Shown: positions 12,356 to 26,300, numbered from the stretch's first letter. The stretch is DNA of 44,859 nt from Thamnocephalis sphaerospora (GCA_003614735.1 KZ992479.1:1-44859), one strand, 5' to 3'. Program-made: numbers and translations. The notes: generated by a model not told the origin, from the letters alone.

Positions 12356-13456
12356 GGCAATGCAAGGACAATAGAGCAAACAGACGGTAACGGCGGTGAT
12401 GGTGCTGCGGCGACGGCGACTCGGATGTTGACGAAACGGTGGTGATGCCGATGTGAGTGAATAACCGGCGACGATGATGCGGAACGTAGCCGGGGCAAAA
12501 GACGCGAAGCAGGCGAGTGTGAGAGTGCAACACAGTGTGGCTGCGGCCCAAATAGCGACAGGTCAGCGTGTGTGCGAGAGTGTGTGAGCGTGCGAGAGAG
12601 AATGAGAGCGTCGTGTGCGTGTGTGTGTGTAGAAGGCGTAGCGAGTAGGTGGAAGAAGTAGCCAAAACGCAGCCGCCGCCCAAACATAGCATGCCAACGT
12701 CTGACTTGCTGGCAAAAGCGCTCGCTCATTGTGTTGGCGCCGACCAAAGGGGTAACTGTCAGCGCGCACGTAACCTACCAGGGTTGATATAAACGGCCTG
12801 CACCAGCGTTGATGGCGTATGCAAGTGCAGACAGACGCAGTGCTGCAAAAGACCAAAGGTAGCTTAACGGCGTGGATCGTGCAGGCGCAAAGCAGACAGT
12901 ATCGTAAACACGGTGGCGAAGGCGAAGAAGATGCAGATGTGGATCCTGAGCCGCCAGGATATTCGCTATACTTGGTGTAGGGCGCCTTGAAGGACCACCA
13001 GCGTGACCATTGTCCTCCCAAGGCCACGTTTGACGAGGCGCTGGCATATGCGTGCGTGAGTGCTGTGTGACGTCCTTTACACAAGTTGCCTCGGCCTTTC
13101 AATGCCACGTGAGCACCGCTAGGTCACGCGGTTAGAAGCACAAAAGGCGAGCGCGACACATTGGCGGCATTGGCATCGGATACTTGGCGGTGTTTCATTG
13201 CAGAAATACGACGGCCAAGCAGTAAAGTAATCGTGCAGAAGCGGAGACATGTGCGTATGCAGAGTACAAAAAACGAACGGCGCCCAGCTACAAACACAAA
13301 CATTTCTTCGCGCGCCAGCGCAAAAGTAGAGCACACCCACAAGCCAGCTTGGTCGTGGCATAGCAGCCACCTTGGCGGCAACAGCAGGTGTTGCCGCAGA
13401 CGGGCGGTGAGAAGAGCACACACACGTGGGCGATCATACTGGCCATGTGCGGCAGT
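12356..13456. other. 1.1-kb region between the Orm and HOG1 genes; no confirmed gene
   Basis: This lies upstream of the Orm gene and downstream of HOG1. A GT-rich low-complexity tract covers about 12558-12632. Around 12770-13050 both strands carry open frames of 55-90 codons; one minus-strand frame holds a membrane-like stretch (IFFAFATVFTILSAL). None matches a family I know, and no consistent splice model joins them. A small uncharacterised gene here is possible but not established. Confidence 0.35.
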
Positions 13457-15338
<1,882 letters not shown>

Positions 15339-16068
15339 GGTGCTATGGTGGTGGTGCAAACGCAGCGCCTTGGTCAGTCGTCTGGTTGCAAGTGCTAACG
15401 TGGAGCGAGCTCAAGTGCAACTGGCAGATGCCTTTCGCCGTCCCGGCCGCTGCTGCGATGCGCACAGCCTTACCTCGATGCAGGGGAAAACGTCGACAAT
15501 CTGTCGGGTGAATTGCGGCCAGCAAAGCGGCGATGCGAATACACGCAAGTGCACGATGCTTAAATACGAGGGCAGTGTGAGCAGGAAACGAGAGCGCGCT
15601 GAGCGTGGAGACCAAAGGTTGGGCGTCAAGTAGCGTGGGTGTTAACAGGTGAGAACAATCAGAAGTGTGCGCGTACAGTCAACAAGCAGGTTAACCCATG
15701 GGTTACAGACCAAGGACGAAGCTGGGAATAAGCGGACGCCGGAGTCGGAAGAGAGCAGCAGCGCACAGCCTCCTCAGAACATGTGGCTGCCGCGCCACTG
15801 CCATCACGTTCGCGTGGTGCTGCCCCGCTGCGGACAAAGTGACATCATTGCCGTGATGCTTCCACGATAGGCACTTGCCACAGACCATTACGCCAAATGC
15901 ACATCATCAACGGCCCATCCCAGTCCAAAAGCGCAGCAGCCTCACATTGCATGCGCGAAAACTGGTAACGTCATCGGTTGACTGGCCACGCCATCTGTGC
16001 TGCACGCTGCGCAAAAGACGCCCGCTCTTCTTCCTTGCCATCACCACCCGCTTGCTCAGCCCACCAGT
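15339..16068. other. Divergent promoter region of HOG1 and SOD2
   Basis: 730 bp between two divergently transcribed stress-related genes. Plus-strand frames (for example 15649-15870) show no family features. The ~100 bp before SOD2 are C-rich. No clear TATA or named regulatory motif was established by eye. Confidence 0.4.
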
Positions 16069-17099
16069 ATGCTACGTACCACGCTCACTCGTGTCGCTGC
16101 ACCGCTGCGCACTCGCTCCGGCGCTGCTCTCGGCAGCATGCTGGCACGCAGCAAGCACACGCTGCCAGACCTCCCCTATGGCTTCAACGTATGTACGCCG
16201 AGCGACTGCTAGTTGGCGTGACATGCATACGTGTGTGATTTACAGCGCCTGTTTGCCGCACCCGCAGGAGCTGGAGCCGGTCATTTCGGCGCAAATCATG
16301 GAGCTGCACTACACCAAGCACCACCAGACCTACGTGAACAACCTGAACGTTGCCGAAGAGCAGCTGCGCAGTGCGGCGCAGGATGCTGACATTGGCCAGG
16401 CTATCGCGCTGCAGTCGGCGCTCAAGTTCAACGGCGGTGGCCACATCAACCACAGCATCTTCTGGACCAATCTAGCTCCGCCCAAGCAGGGTGGCGGTGA
16501 GCCGCCCAGCGGTACGTAAAAGCGAAACGCGCCATCACCAATTGTATCCTCGACCCGCTAAGACATTGGCGCAACAGGCGAGCTACTGCAGGCGATCCAG
16601 CGTGATTTTGGCTCGCTGGAAAAGTTCATCACCAAGTTTAACGCCACCACCGCCGCCGTGCAGGGCTCCGGCTGGGGCTGGCTGGTGAGTAGCAGCAGCG
16701 ATGGCACTACACTCGCAACATATCAGCGACTGACGCGTCACCGCAGGGCTACAACAAGGAGACGCAGCGTCTACAGATTGCCACCACGCAGAACCAGGAT
16801 CCTCTCCAGCGTAAGCGGTCTGGAGATGCTAATTGGTGCACGTGAAGATTGCCTTACTAATCAGATATGATACGATCTTTTCCCTAGCGACTACCGGCCT
16901 GGTTCCGCTGCTGGGCATCGACGTTTGGGAACACGTAGGTAGAGCCAGCCACCTGGCGGCATGACACGATGCTAACACAGACACTGTATCCCAGGCTTAC
17001 TACCTGGACTACAAGAACGTCCGCCCCGACTATCTGAAGCGCATCTGGGAGGTGGTCAACTGGAAGAATGTCACCGAGCGCTACGGCAAGGCTCAGTAA
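16069..17099 (+). CDS. SOD2: Mitochondrial superoxide dismutase (Mn/Fe type)
   Basis: Dismutates superoxide to peroxide and oxygen in the mitochondrial matrix. 228 aa, six exons (16069-16188, 16268-16511, 16578-16684, 16747-16810, 16888-16934, 16995-17099), all GT-AG. A basic presequence ([18 protein letters not shown]) precedes the mature start [11 protein letters not shown]. Metal ligands are visible: His in [13 protein letters not shown], His in INHSIFW, Asp in GIDVWEH and the adjacent His in WEHAYYLDY. GSGWGWL and the Gln in the NQDPL region fit a Mn enzyme, but metal choice cannot be proved from sequence. It is divergent from HOG1, the kinase that often controls oxidative-stress genes in fungi; any link here is inference. 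Confidence 0.96.
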
Positions 17100-17256
17100 G
17101 CATCGTGCTAGAGGCGTTGGCCGGTGAAAGGCACCTCGAGATTTCACCATTTGTTTGGAGTAACAGGCCAAATAAATGCAGCACTGGCTCTGCGTGCATT
17201 CGCACTTTATAGAATTGCCTGCTACCTACACGCGAGCGGCAATCACACGACGTCGA

Positions 17257-19485
17257 TTACGAGGTGTGGCCAGATGTCTTGGTGGCCACCTGACCGCTTG
17301 CTGGTCTCATAAACACAACATACAGCTGAATCCAAGAGACTACGACGCCCAGAGCGCAGTAGACGGAAAGTATCATGAGCGGCAAAAACTCCATACGTTC
17401 GCTGCCAAAAAGCAGCTGGTGTCCTAGGCCGGCGTAGGTCTGCACCGCGCAGAGGCCAGCCAAGTAGAGCTGCAGCGGCCGACCAAATAGCGGCTCGCTT
17501 GTTTTGTGGCCGCTGTTGCGCGCAATAGCATCAGCTCAGCGCAAACGTTGTACGAACAAGTATAGCATCTGCCTACCGTGCATAATGACCGAGAACACCG
17601 TAGGTAAGCACCGACCAAAGTGCAATGAGCGCCACTTTGGTGGGTCCCTCTGTCATGCCAAGGATTAGCGGTAGGCACAGGCATTGCCAACCGACACCGG
17701 CAGAGCTTACCAGCTGAGGTAAAGAGCAAGGGCAACAGTGAGACGTGGCCAGCAGCACTCAGTAGAGCAAAGATGCGGAAACGCTCCAGTGATTCGGCGG
17801 CCACCAAGCTACAACACCGCATGCAAAGGATCAGTTAGTATGGCGGTTAAAGACTCGGCAATGCTGATGACATGCCTGAACGGAATAACCATAAGCAGCA
17901 CAGCCTTCTCATGCACATGCCAGCCAAACAAGAACGATGCGTAGCCGCAGAGTATCAGGGCATCGATAAAGTTGCGCGCCGTCGGCTTGCGGAACAGCTT
18001 GACGAGTGCCGGCTGTGTTCACACATAGAGTCACGCGCAAACGTTAGACGCTCGTCTGGTGGCAACGCTATTTACCACGTACCAGCTGAAATAGGAGCGT
18101 CAGCAGGAATGTGTACAGCGGCGGGATATCGGGCAGAATGCCAAACGTTGTGTCGCCTACTAGACCGCGCGTCATGGAGGCCGGTGCTGCGACATCACGT
18201 CGCAAAACGACCTTGTACACTGGGTGCACGCTTTGTTAGCCACCTGCTGGCAGGCCATTCCGCTCTTTCGTCTACCGCCGTACCTGTCAGTAGAATTCGA
18301 TCGGCAAACGAGTAAAGCGCCCAAAAGTTGGGTGCCCAAAAGGCGTGGCACAATCCACGCTTGAAGGGAAACAGCCGCGAGAGCACCTGACCAAGCTGGC
18401 CACGCACAAGGAACGGGCCAAACGAGATGGCGGTGATGCCCAGCACAACGGCACCCAGAGAAGCCAGCCGCGGCATACCACGGCGCAGTGCTTCCGGATT
18501 GAGGCTGCGCGGGAAGCAGTAGGCACGTAGCAGGTAGACGAAATAGGCTGGCGCTAGATACAGGAAAATGTGCTTAAAGTTGAGCAGAATCGCAAACCAT
18601 GCGGCCGCATGGATTGCTCGGCCCTGCAGAAACGTTAGTCCAGTGCAGCCTAATTGCTATTGCAATACCGTCTGCCTACCTTGATCACCTCTACGATCGA
18701 CATGATCAGGATGCCAAAGAGGAAGCCGTTGTACTGAAAGTGAATATGTACTGCCACCAGCCATCGCCCATCGCCCAGAAAGCGTCAAGGTACTTGTACG
18801 TTATCCGATTCTCTGCAATGTCGCCGCCATGCACGCCAAAGGATATGATCAATGAGGACAAGGCCGAAATTAAGAAAGATGCAAGCGGCCACCGCCACAC
18901 GCTCGCGTGTTGTCTGCCAGCCGACTTCCTTGACAAACCTAGAGCACGCACGGACGCATAAGCACTTGCTCAGTTGTCTGGCTGACTGTCGACCTGTGCA
19001 CACGAGCACCTACCGATACAGCGCATAATAGAGCATGCCGTCCGTTAGGATGACGGTGAATCGCTGGTAGAGGATGCAACGCAAGCTCTGGTACGGTTCC
19101 GCGCTGATCACCGTGATCAACGGATCCACCCAGGGTGCAACCAGCGACAGCACATATTCAAACCAGGCAAAGAAGGGCGGGTAGTCTAGCGTCCACTCGC
19201 TTGTATCCTGAATCGCAGTCGGTATTAGCGGAGGCGGCGCGCATGGTCGGCGGACTGTGTCAGCGCTACCTCATAGTACCACCGGCTGACCGGTAGACTC
19301 CGCGTGATGGCCAGCCAATTACGGTGGACGTCAAAGTCAGTGGACCGGCTAGGGTGTAGCGACAACGTTTGGTAAGCGCCAGACAGCGCAGCGTTTGCTT
19401 CAGACGTTGCAACGCACTAGGACGGAACCAGAAGCAGCTTGCCTAGCGTGCCGATAACGGCCAGGCGCCAGAAAGCATCAGCCAT
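17257..19485 (-). CDS. ALG8: Dolichyl-P-Glc:Glc1Man9GlcNAc2-PP-dolichol glucosyltransferase
   Basis: Adds the second glucose to the lipid-linked oligosaccharide in the ER lumen before N-glycosylation. 502 aa, 11 exons, frame confirmed at every junction. Family blocks: [36 protein letters not shown], the conserved [73 protein letters not shown] and [14 protein letters not shown]. It is strongly hydrophobic with many membrane spans. [22 protein letters not shown] plus [11 protein letters not shown] favours ALG8 over ALG6. Two unusual introns: 18846-18748 appears to be U12-type AT-AC and interrupts the DHIH motif, and 17875-17809 is GC-AG (donor CAG|GCATGT, branch TACTAAC). Confidence 0.95.
18748..18846 (-). 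other. Putative U12-type AT-AC intron in ALG8
   Basis: The intron begins with the exact U12 donor consensus ATATCCTTT and ends CAGTAC, 99 nt, longer than most introns here. Removing it joins GATC to ATATTCAC and restores the invariant [10 protein letters not shown] of ALG6/ALG8 proteins with the frame kept. A branch-like TACCTTGAC (consensus TTCCTTAAC) lies about 36 nt from the 3' end, somewhat far. A GT-AG alternative also keeps the frame but inserts five residues into the conserved motif. Confidence 0.7.
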
Positions 19486-19986
19486 GCTAGCCTCCAGGTG
19501 AATTGTACCAGCACAGCCGCTTGCGCGCACAGATGAGAGACAGTGCAGAGGCAGCTAGCAGCACCGCGTGCGGGTCAGTGTATGGGAATGGTGAAGGTGA
19601 ATGATGAAAGTCGCGTGTGTGGCAAACGTGGCCGTCTACGCAGGGTCGGCGTCTGTGCATTGCCTGAATTGAATGCTGACAACGTCTATATTGCAGCCAA
19701 ATGATGTACGAAAGCGAACATGAAAAAGGAATGCACTGAAAGGTAGCAACAGAAAAGGAGGCAAGAAGCGCCGAGAACGACAGAGAGCGGCACTGTGCGC
19801 ATTGGCAAGGCAGGCCGAAATGCAAATGAGACAGCAAACAGGTGAAATAAGGACACATGCACGCTAGCACCGATGGCAGGATGAGAAAAGATTAGCCAGG
19901 CGGTGCGCAGCGCGCGGCCAACGCGAGGTAGAGTACAGCCAGCCGACGTGAGGCGTGCCGGCTAGCAGTGGCGACGCGCAGGCCGT
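19486..19986. other. Intergenic region upstream of ALG8
   Basis: 500 bp between the ALG8 start and the stop of the bHLH-PHD gene. It contains no frame with recognisable protein features and no clear repeat. Confidence 0.45.
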
Positions 19987-22251
19987 CTATTGCGCATCCA
20001 TGGAGCTGCGTCCGCTGGCGGTGACACTGGTGCACTCATGGCACATCCAGGATGCTGGAATGGCGTGTTCGTCGATGCTGGCGCAGCGAGCGTGGAACCA
20101 GCTATGGCAGCGATCGCAGTCAAGCATCAGCATGCCCATCTGGCCCTCGCCGCACTGTGTGCAAGACACCTCCTCCTCCTTGACTTCGTCTAGCTGGTTC
20201 ATCGCCTCGAAGCCAAGAGGCGGCGGCAGAATAGGCAGTACCGAGGACGGCAGGCTGTTGCGCTTGCCCATATTCATCAGCGGCGGATAGCTGACAAGAT
20301 CAGGCTGTGGAGACACCAACGGCAGCATTCACGGGTGAGTAATGTATCACATGTGGGCAGCATCACAACCGCAGTGCCGCCTGCTTACCTTGGTGTGAGC
20401 CGCGGCCGGTTGATGCTCCTGTATGGCGTCCAGCGTCATAAAGGCAGAGTTGCGGCGGTTAAAGTAGCTACGCTTCATGTCTTCGTACTCAAAATCGCTG
20501 CAGGTCGTCAAACACATTTAAACAGGTTAGCGTCGCTTGGCATGGCACAGCTAGCCACGCATCCTATACTCACACAATCGACTTGCGCTTGCGAAACATG
20601 GAGGTGGTATCAAAGGGCATGGCATGGCTGGCTGGCATGGACTGGGTCATGTCGTACTGCTGCTGGTGGTGATAATAGTGATGATACGTAGCGTATGAGC
20701 ACAAGGTCATGTCGCCGTCTCACCACCTGCGGTCTACTTACCAGCCGCTGGCGGTCTCGGTCCAGGTCGGCCTGGCGCTGACGGTAGCTTTCGCGATCGT
20801 CACGCATTTGCGCCTCGGCCATATGCTTCATCTGCTGCTCCAGCTCCATCAGTCGGCTCTGCAGCTCACGGTTGTGCTGCCGTACGGCGTCCAGGTTGTT
20901 GCTAGACGCCACTGGGGTCGCAGCTGCACTCGATTCAGCCAGCTCCTGTGCTGGCGATGACGACGCTTCAGCTCTGGCCTCGGCGGCGATGGCCAAACCT
21001 TGCACTTCCGGAAGGGATGGCGGCGGCACGGTACCTGCCGAGGAAGGCTCCGACTTGACCGGTGTGGCCGGATACAGCGGCAACGGCGCAGCCGATGGCG
21101 GTTGCATCGCTGCCTGTGTGTGGCCGGATGCAGGGGGCGGCGTTGGCTGGGGGGCAGACACGGGCGTCGATGGCAGCGCACCCGAGCAGGAAGTCGAAGA
21201 GATGGTGTCATGAGACAGCGACTCGGCGGAAATGCTTAGAGAATGCGATGCAGGCGGCGTGAGATGCGCGCCCGGCGTCGGCGTCGGCAGCGAAGGCCGG
21301 CGCTGTGATACCGACACGGGTGCAGTGAGTGCAGCCGTCGACATGGCCGGCATCATCAGATTGGTGGCTGCAGCCGCCGCCGCAGCGGCCGAGTCGCCCG
21401 CGGCCAGCGAGGCCAGCGGCGGCGACGGCGAAGTGGAGGCCATGCCGCCTGCGGGGTTCATCTGCTGAAGATGCATTTGCGGCCGCGGCTGCATGTACGC
21501 GTTCATACCATAAGAGCTGGAATTTGCATGCGCTGAAACAGGCGCCTGCACTGCAGGCGGGGGCATGTGGTACTGCTGTGGGTGGGACAGCGGCTGTGCA
21601 CGGGGAACATGTCCACCGTTGGGAGCGACGGCGGCAGCGGCGGCGGCAGCAGCAGCAGCAGCAGCGGCGGCGGCGTAGTGCGGATGCGTTTGCATGAGGG
21701 CTGGCGCGTGCGGATGATGGGCCGGCGACATGCCAGCAGAAGGTGGCGGTAGCGATGCTCCAGGATGCATTGCAGGATGTCGGTGGTGGCTTTGCTGGGT
21801 AATGGTCATGACCGTATTGCGCAAATTCATATTCTCCAGCTCCACTTCGTCTAGGCGCTTTTTCAGCAGCTCAATGTACTCTTTGGCCTTTTGCATAATC
21901 AAGACCGTGGACGGCTTTTCCAGCTGCAGCGTCGGAATGATGTCGCGCAGCTCGTTTAGCTTTTCCTTTTGATGGTGCCGCCGCTGTAGGCAACAAAAAA
22001 GTCAGTTGGCGCCGCTGTATGGCATGTGAACTCGCGCTCGCCACCCACCTTGCGCTCCAGCTCATTGTGGTTGAGGCGCTTTCCCTTGCTAAAGAACGGC
22101 CGCCGCCGGGGTTAGCGGGCGCATCTCGGGGCAGGAGAAGCCAGCCTGGCTGCGCCCCTTTTACCGCCTACGCTGTATGCACTTACCCCGGCTTGGGCGA
22201 GCCAAGATCCACATCGTCTAGATAGTCGGCCATCTCGTATTCGGCGCTCAT
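19987..22251 (-). CDS. bHLH-leucine-zipper transcription factor with C-terminal PHD finger
   Basis: 618 aa, six exons (22251-22187, 22088-22049, 21983-20742, 20656-20574, 20497-20389, 20304-19987), all GT-AG and in frame. Residues ~23-90 form a bHLH domain: basic region KRLNHNELERKRRHHQKEK with the E-box contact Glu, helix 1 LNELRDIIPTL, helix 2 KPSTVLIMQKAKEYIELLKK, then a short zipper with Leu/heptad spacing. The middle ~250 residues are low-complexity, with Ala, Pro, Gln and Ser runs (poly-Ala near 21629-21675). A second coiled coil follows (RELQSRLMELEQQMKHMAEAQ). The C-terminus is a C4HC3 PHD finger: CTQCGEGQ, LDCDRCHSWFHARC, WMCHEC. A nuclear regulator reading both DNA and histone tails is inferred; target genes are unknown. 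I know of no well-described fungal factor with this domain pair. Confidence 0.85.
21629..21675. repeat. GCN trinucleotide run encoding poly-alanine
   Basis: GCG/GCA triplets in the bHLH-PHD gene encode about 15 consecutive alanines on the minus strand. It is likely length-variable. Confidence 0.8.
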
Positions 22252-23388
22252 GGTCGCGTCTCGATGCACCGCAACCGATGAAATGCGAAGGCGTGGTGGT
22301 AGTAGTAGTTGGTGGTAAGGTGATAAGAGTGTAACGGAAACAAGGTGGCGGAGCGGACAGAATCGGTCAAATAGCGGCGCTTGAAACAGCGCGCTGGTGC
22401 ACCAAAGTGAAAGACAATGTTTTGCAAAGCGCGACGTAGCAGCGTACGTGGGTGCGTCTGCGTGCAAGTGTGCGTGGTGCGTGCGTGGGTGAGTGTGTGC
22501 GTGCGTGTAAACGAAAGAGCAGCTGATGGACCAGTGGGTGCGGGGCGGTTATCGGCACATGGACGTATGGCGCGTGCTAGCAAAGCGTGCGTGTACAGAG
22601 TGCAGGGTGAGCCAGCGGAGTAAGCAAGGGAGCGCGGGCGGATGAGCGGCAAGGTGGACGAGTCAGGAAGAGTGGGTGTGCTGTGCGTGTATCCGCGTGG
22701 CGCTGCGCGTGCAAAGGACGCGTGGCTCTTGTGGGCGTGATGCAAACGGGAGGAGGAGGACAGACAGAGCGCTACTAGGCGGCAACATTGCCGCCAACAC
22801 CGCCTCTTTCTATGCTACGCAGGCTGAACGCGGGGCTAGCACGCTGGAACACGGAGAGATGTTCTCAAGTGACGATACCACATCGAAGGCGGTGTAGGAT
22901 ATTTTAAGCAAAACGAATACGCGGCCGCTGTCCGAAAACGGCAGGCACTCATCACTTTGGCAGAGGCCGCTGCCCAAGATGGCACGCAGGATAGAGGAGA
23001 GAGAATGGCAGGCTGATGGACCACCCACGTGCTGGCGTGGCTGCATGCAAGCAAGGACGAAAGAAGTGCGCAGCGCCATGCAACGCTTCCTTCGCATGCT
23101 GGTCTGCGCCTACCAGACCGCTGGTGGCGGTCGGTGCGCATCCTATGGCGCTGGTTCGCAACCCCCAGTAGCACACGGACGGCCACATGACGGAAGACCA
23201 AGGTCGATCTCTATACAAAACACAGAGGATGTAACAGAATAGCATTTTGGGCGGCTGCATTACAGATGCGGGCTCACCGCATCAGTCTCTTCCGAGCAAT
23301 GCGAGACACGGCGTCAAGGATCAACGTGCAGTTTACTGCAATGCGCTCCAAGAGTGCAGCCCCTGGCAGACAGTCGAGCAAATACGGC
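22252..23388. other. 1.1-kb region upstream of the bHLH-PHD gene; no confirmed gene
   Basis: GT-rich low-complexity sequence lies at about 22457-22509. A plus-strand frame at about 22873-23016 encodes a helical-looking stretch (YFKQNEYAAAVRKRQ, then LITLAEAAAQDG), and an ATG at 22812 opens a presequence-like frame (MLRRLNAGLARWNTE). The two cannot be spliced together with acceptable sites. No gene is called. Confidence 0.35.
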
Positions 23389-26300
23389 TCAGTGAAAGGC
23401 AACATCGTCACTGTTTTCGGTTCTTTCAGGGTATGCCTTCTGGTCGACGCATTCGGGTACCGCATCGGTGTTGAGCGGCGATGCGGTCGCTGGCGTTGTG
23501 GGGCGATTCGATCCATAAGTGGCATCAGAGGGGCGCGTCGTCATGGGCGAATGAGATGCGCGCAGATAGGCTTGACTTGTGCCCTCGCTCTCGTCGTCAG
23601 TGGTGGTGGCAGAGGTTAGAAAGTGGCCATGCCCAGCTGCAGCTCGCCTAGGCAATGTATCGAGCGTACGCCGCTGGGCATGGGCGTGGTCCCGTTGCAT
23701 CATCATCCCCTCTTCTTCTTCTTCTTCTTCTTCTTCGATGCGGTAGCCAGCGTAATGCATGGCGTGGCGACCACGGTGATGCTGACGCGCCACCTCTTCC
23801 TCTTCACTATAATCAAATGTAGGCGATGATGCAGTGGCAGCCAGGTTACGTCGTGACACTAGCGGCGATACTGGTGCTGATCGTGGATAAATACGTGGTG
23901 AAGCATTGGGGGAAGATCCGGGACTGTGTGGTGCATCGGCAGGCGGTAGCCAGACGCCAGCGGCTGTCATGGAGGGAAACCATAGAGAAACAGGCACGTA
24001 GACGATGCCCACCAAAACGACCAGAGCAAATATCAGCAGCAGCTGGACAAAGCCCAGCCGCTTCTCAAACATAATCTGTGACAACGCAAGCGTTGGCAAA
24101 CAGCACGGAACAAAAGGTCAGCATGCCATGCCATGTTGCCACACCCCCGGCTCGTCCTACCTCATCAGCTAATACATGGACTTTGAGTGCGAGCTGCTGC
24201 AGCTCCTGTTGCATGGCATCCATCTGGGCTTGTTGGCGTGTTACACGTGTGGTGAGCACGCGGTCCACCTGCACCTTGAGTATGTCAAACTGGCCTTCGA
24301 CACGCTCAAACACTCGGTTCAGCTCACGGCTCTGGTCCTCCAGATAGCGGTGTGAAAGGGTGAGGTTTCGCTCGAGCGCAGCAAGGCGTTTGGTGATGGT
24401 GCGGAACACACTTTCCTGAGTTGCTTTGCCAGGCGGAGGAGGAATGGGTGGCGGTGGTGGTAGTGGTGGTAATGAGGCTGATCCACCACCACCAGTTGCT
24501 GCTGTTGCTGCTGCTGCTGCCGACCCTGATCCACGTACGGCTGGTGCGCTAGTTGTTCCATCACTACTGGCAGGTAGATCTTCCTTTGGCGCCGATACAG
24601 GGACTATGGCTGCAGTAGCGCCCGATGCTGCTGTATCGTCCTTTACCGGTGGGATATCGGCTGGCTCGTTCGATGCTGGTGCTGCGCCTGCCGATGTAGC
24701 CACTGCGGGTGCCACAGTATCTCCTGGCTTGGTCGACGACCTTGCATCCTGACCATCATCCTGCTGGATCGGTGCTGACGACGGCATCGTGGAGTTCATG
24801 TCTGCTCCGTCTGACTGCGCCGAGCTAGCAGGGCCAGTGCTTTCGCCAGCATCCGACTGTTCGGCAAAAGTATTGGCACTTTTCAATGTTGTATCGCGGT
24901 GGTGGGCTTCTTCCTGACCGGCCGACAAAAGTTGCTCATCTACAATACCGTCCGTGCCTGGTTGCGATGATGTTTTGGGCTGCTCTGCAACAGCCACATC
25001 CGTATCGTCCAAAACAGCCAGAGCCTTGTCCGCCGCTACAGGTTCGGCAGGAATTACACCCGGTGCAGCAGGCGTGGCCAGTGTTGGTGATAGTGCATTA
25101 GCATCTAAACTATCCAGGTTTAAGTTGGCGGCCGCTGCTTCTCTATCCGATGCATCCTGCTCTTCTCGGCGGTATTCCTCCATCATGGTGGTACCGTAGA
25201 CTTTTAGTACGCTTACAGGGCAGTAATATTCGTCGCCGTAGTGGGTGAGAAAGTCGATGCGAATGTAGCGAGCCCAGATCAATGGGTTCTTCACTTGGAA
25301 TGCCTAGCTGGTCGCACACGCGTCAGTCTAGCCTTGCACCAGTGGACATGTCCACCCACTTGCCTGGAGATCGCGCGCATTGCGAGCCTGGTATTCTCCT
25401 AGTACGCGCCAGCCTACGTGTTCTTTCGGCACGTAGCGATCGCTTACTGAAATGCGAAAGTCTTTGAACATGGAAGAGAAAAACTCATGGTTGGCCAGCA
25501 TGACCGTATCGACCAGAATGTCATCGCACAGTTCGACGACCACAAACTTTTCCGCCATACAACGATTTAGCATGTACTGGTTGCGCAGGCCACCGAGTTA
25601 GCGCCGCATTCTTCCGTCAACGTTGCCTGCGCCATGTACCTGTTCTTTGCTTGAAAATAAAATGGCGCTAGAGCCCTTGGCTTCGGGATTTGTCGCAACC
25701 ACGAGGGCAGCACAGTCAAAGGACGCGTAGTTGAAGCGGTCACGCATATCGCGCACTACGGCCGGCGGAATACGCGTCGTCTCGACCGCCTGTATACTGT
25801 CGCGCACCGCGTTCGCCACCGCATCTTCCGCATGTCCGGCTGTCCCACGTTGTCCGCCTTCGCCACGGTCGGCCGTGCGACTGCCGGTTGTTGCCGCCTG
25901 CTCAGACCCCATGCCCATGCCGGTTGCGCGCCGACCAGCAGCCATGCGCTCCAGTCGCTCATCCGCATCTAAATAGTCCAGATCATCCGCCGTGTACCCG
26001 TCCTCATCTTCGCTATGCGCATCACCAGCTCCAGCACGCTTCCGTCCGCGCTGAGCATTGGGTTCGCGCGGCAAGCGACCGTCTCCTGCCAGCACCTTCT
26101 CCTGCCAGTCGTCAAAAGAAGGAAAATGCACCTTGCCTGCGGGACGCACGGTCTCATGACTGCTGGCGCGTGCCGTAGTCAACGTCGCCGTCGTCGTCGT
26201 TGCCACTGTCATCGTGACCGGCAGTGCTGTTGAATAGCTGGCTACCACCGGCTCTTCATTGACAGCTGGCCTGGCTTCAAGAAGCGGCCACGGGGGCGGC

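Noticed and set aside
12558-12632. Coding frames in the GT-rich tract near 12600 and 22480
   Set aside because: They are alternating GT/GC low-complexity sequence giving His/Thr/Ser-rich artefact frames on the opposite strand.
20610-20742. Continuation of the long bHLH frame past 20742
   Set aside because: A clear GTAAGT donor ends the exon after RQRL, and the next exon (YDMTQSMPASHAM) keeps frame with later exons, including the PHD finger.
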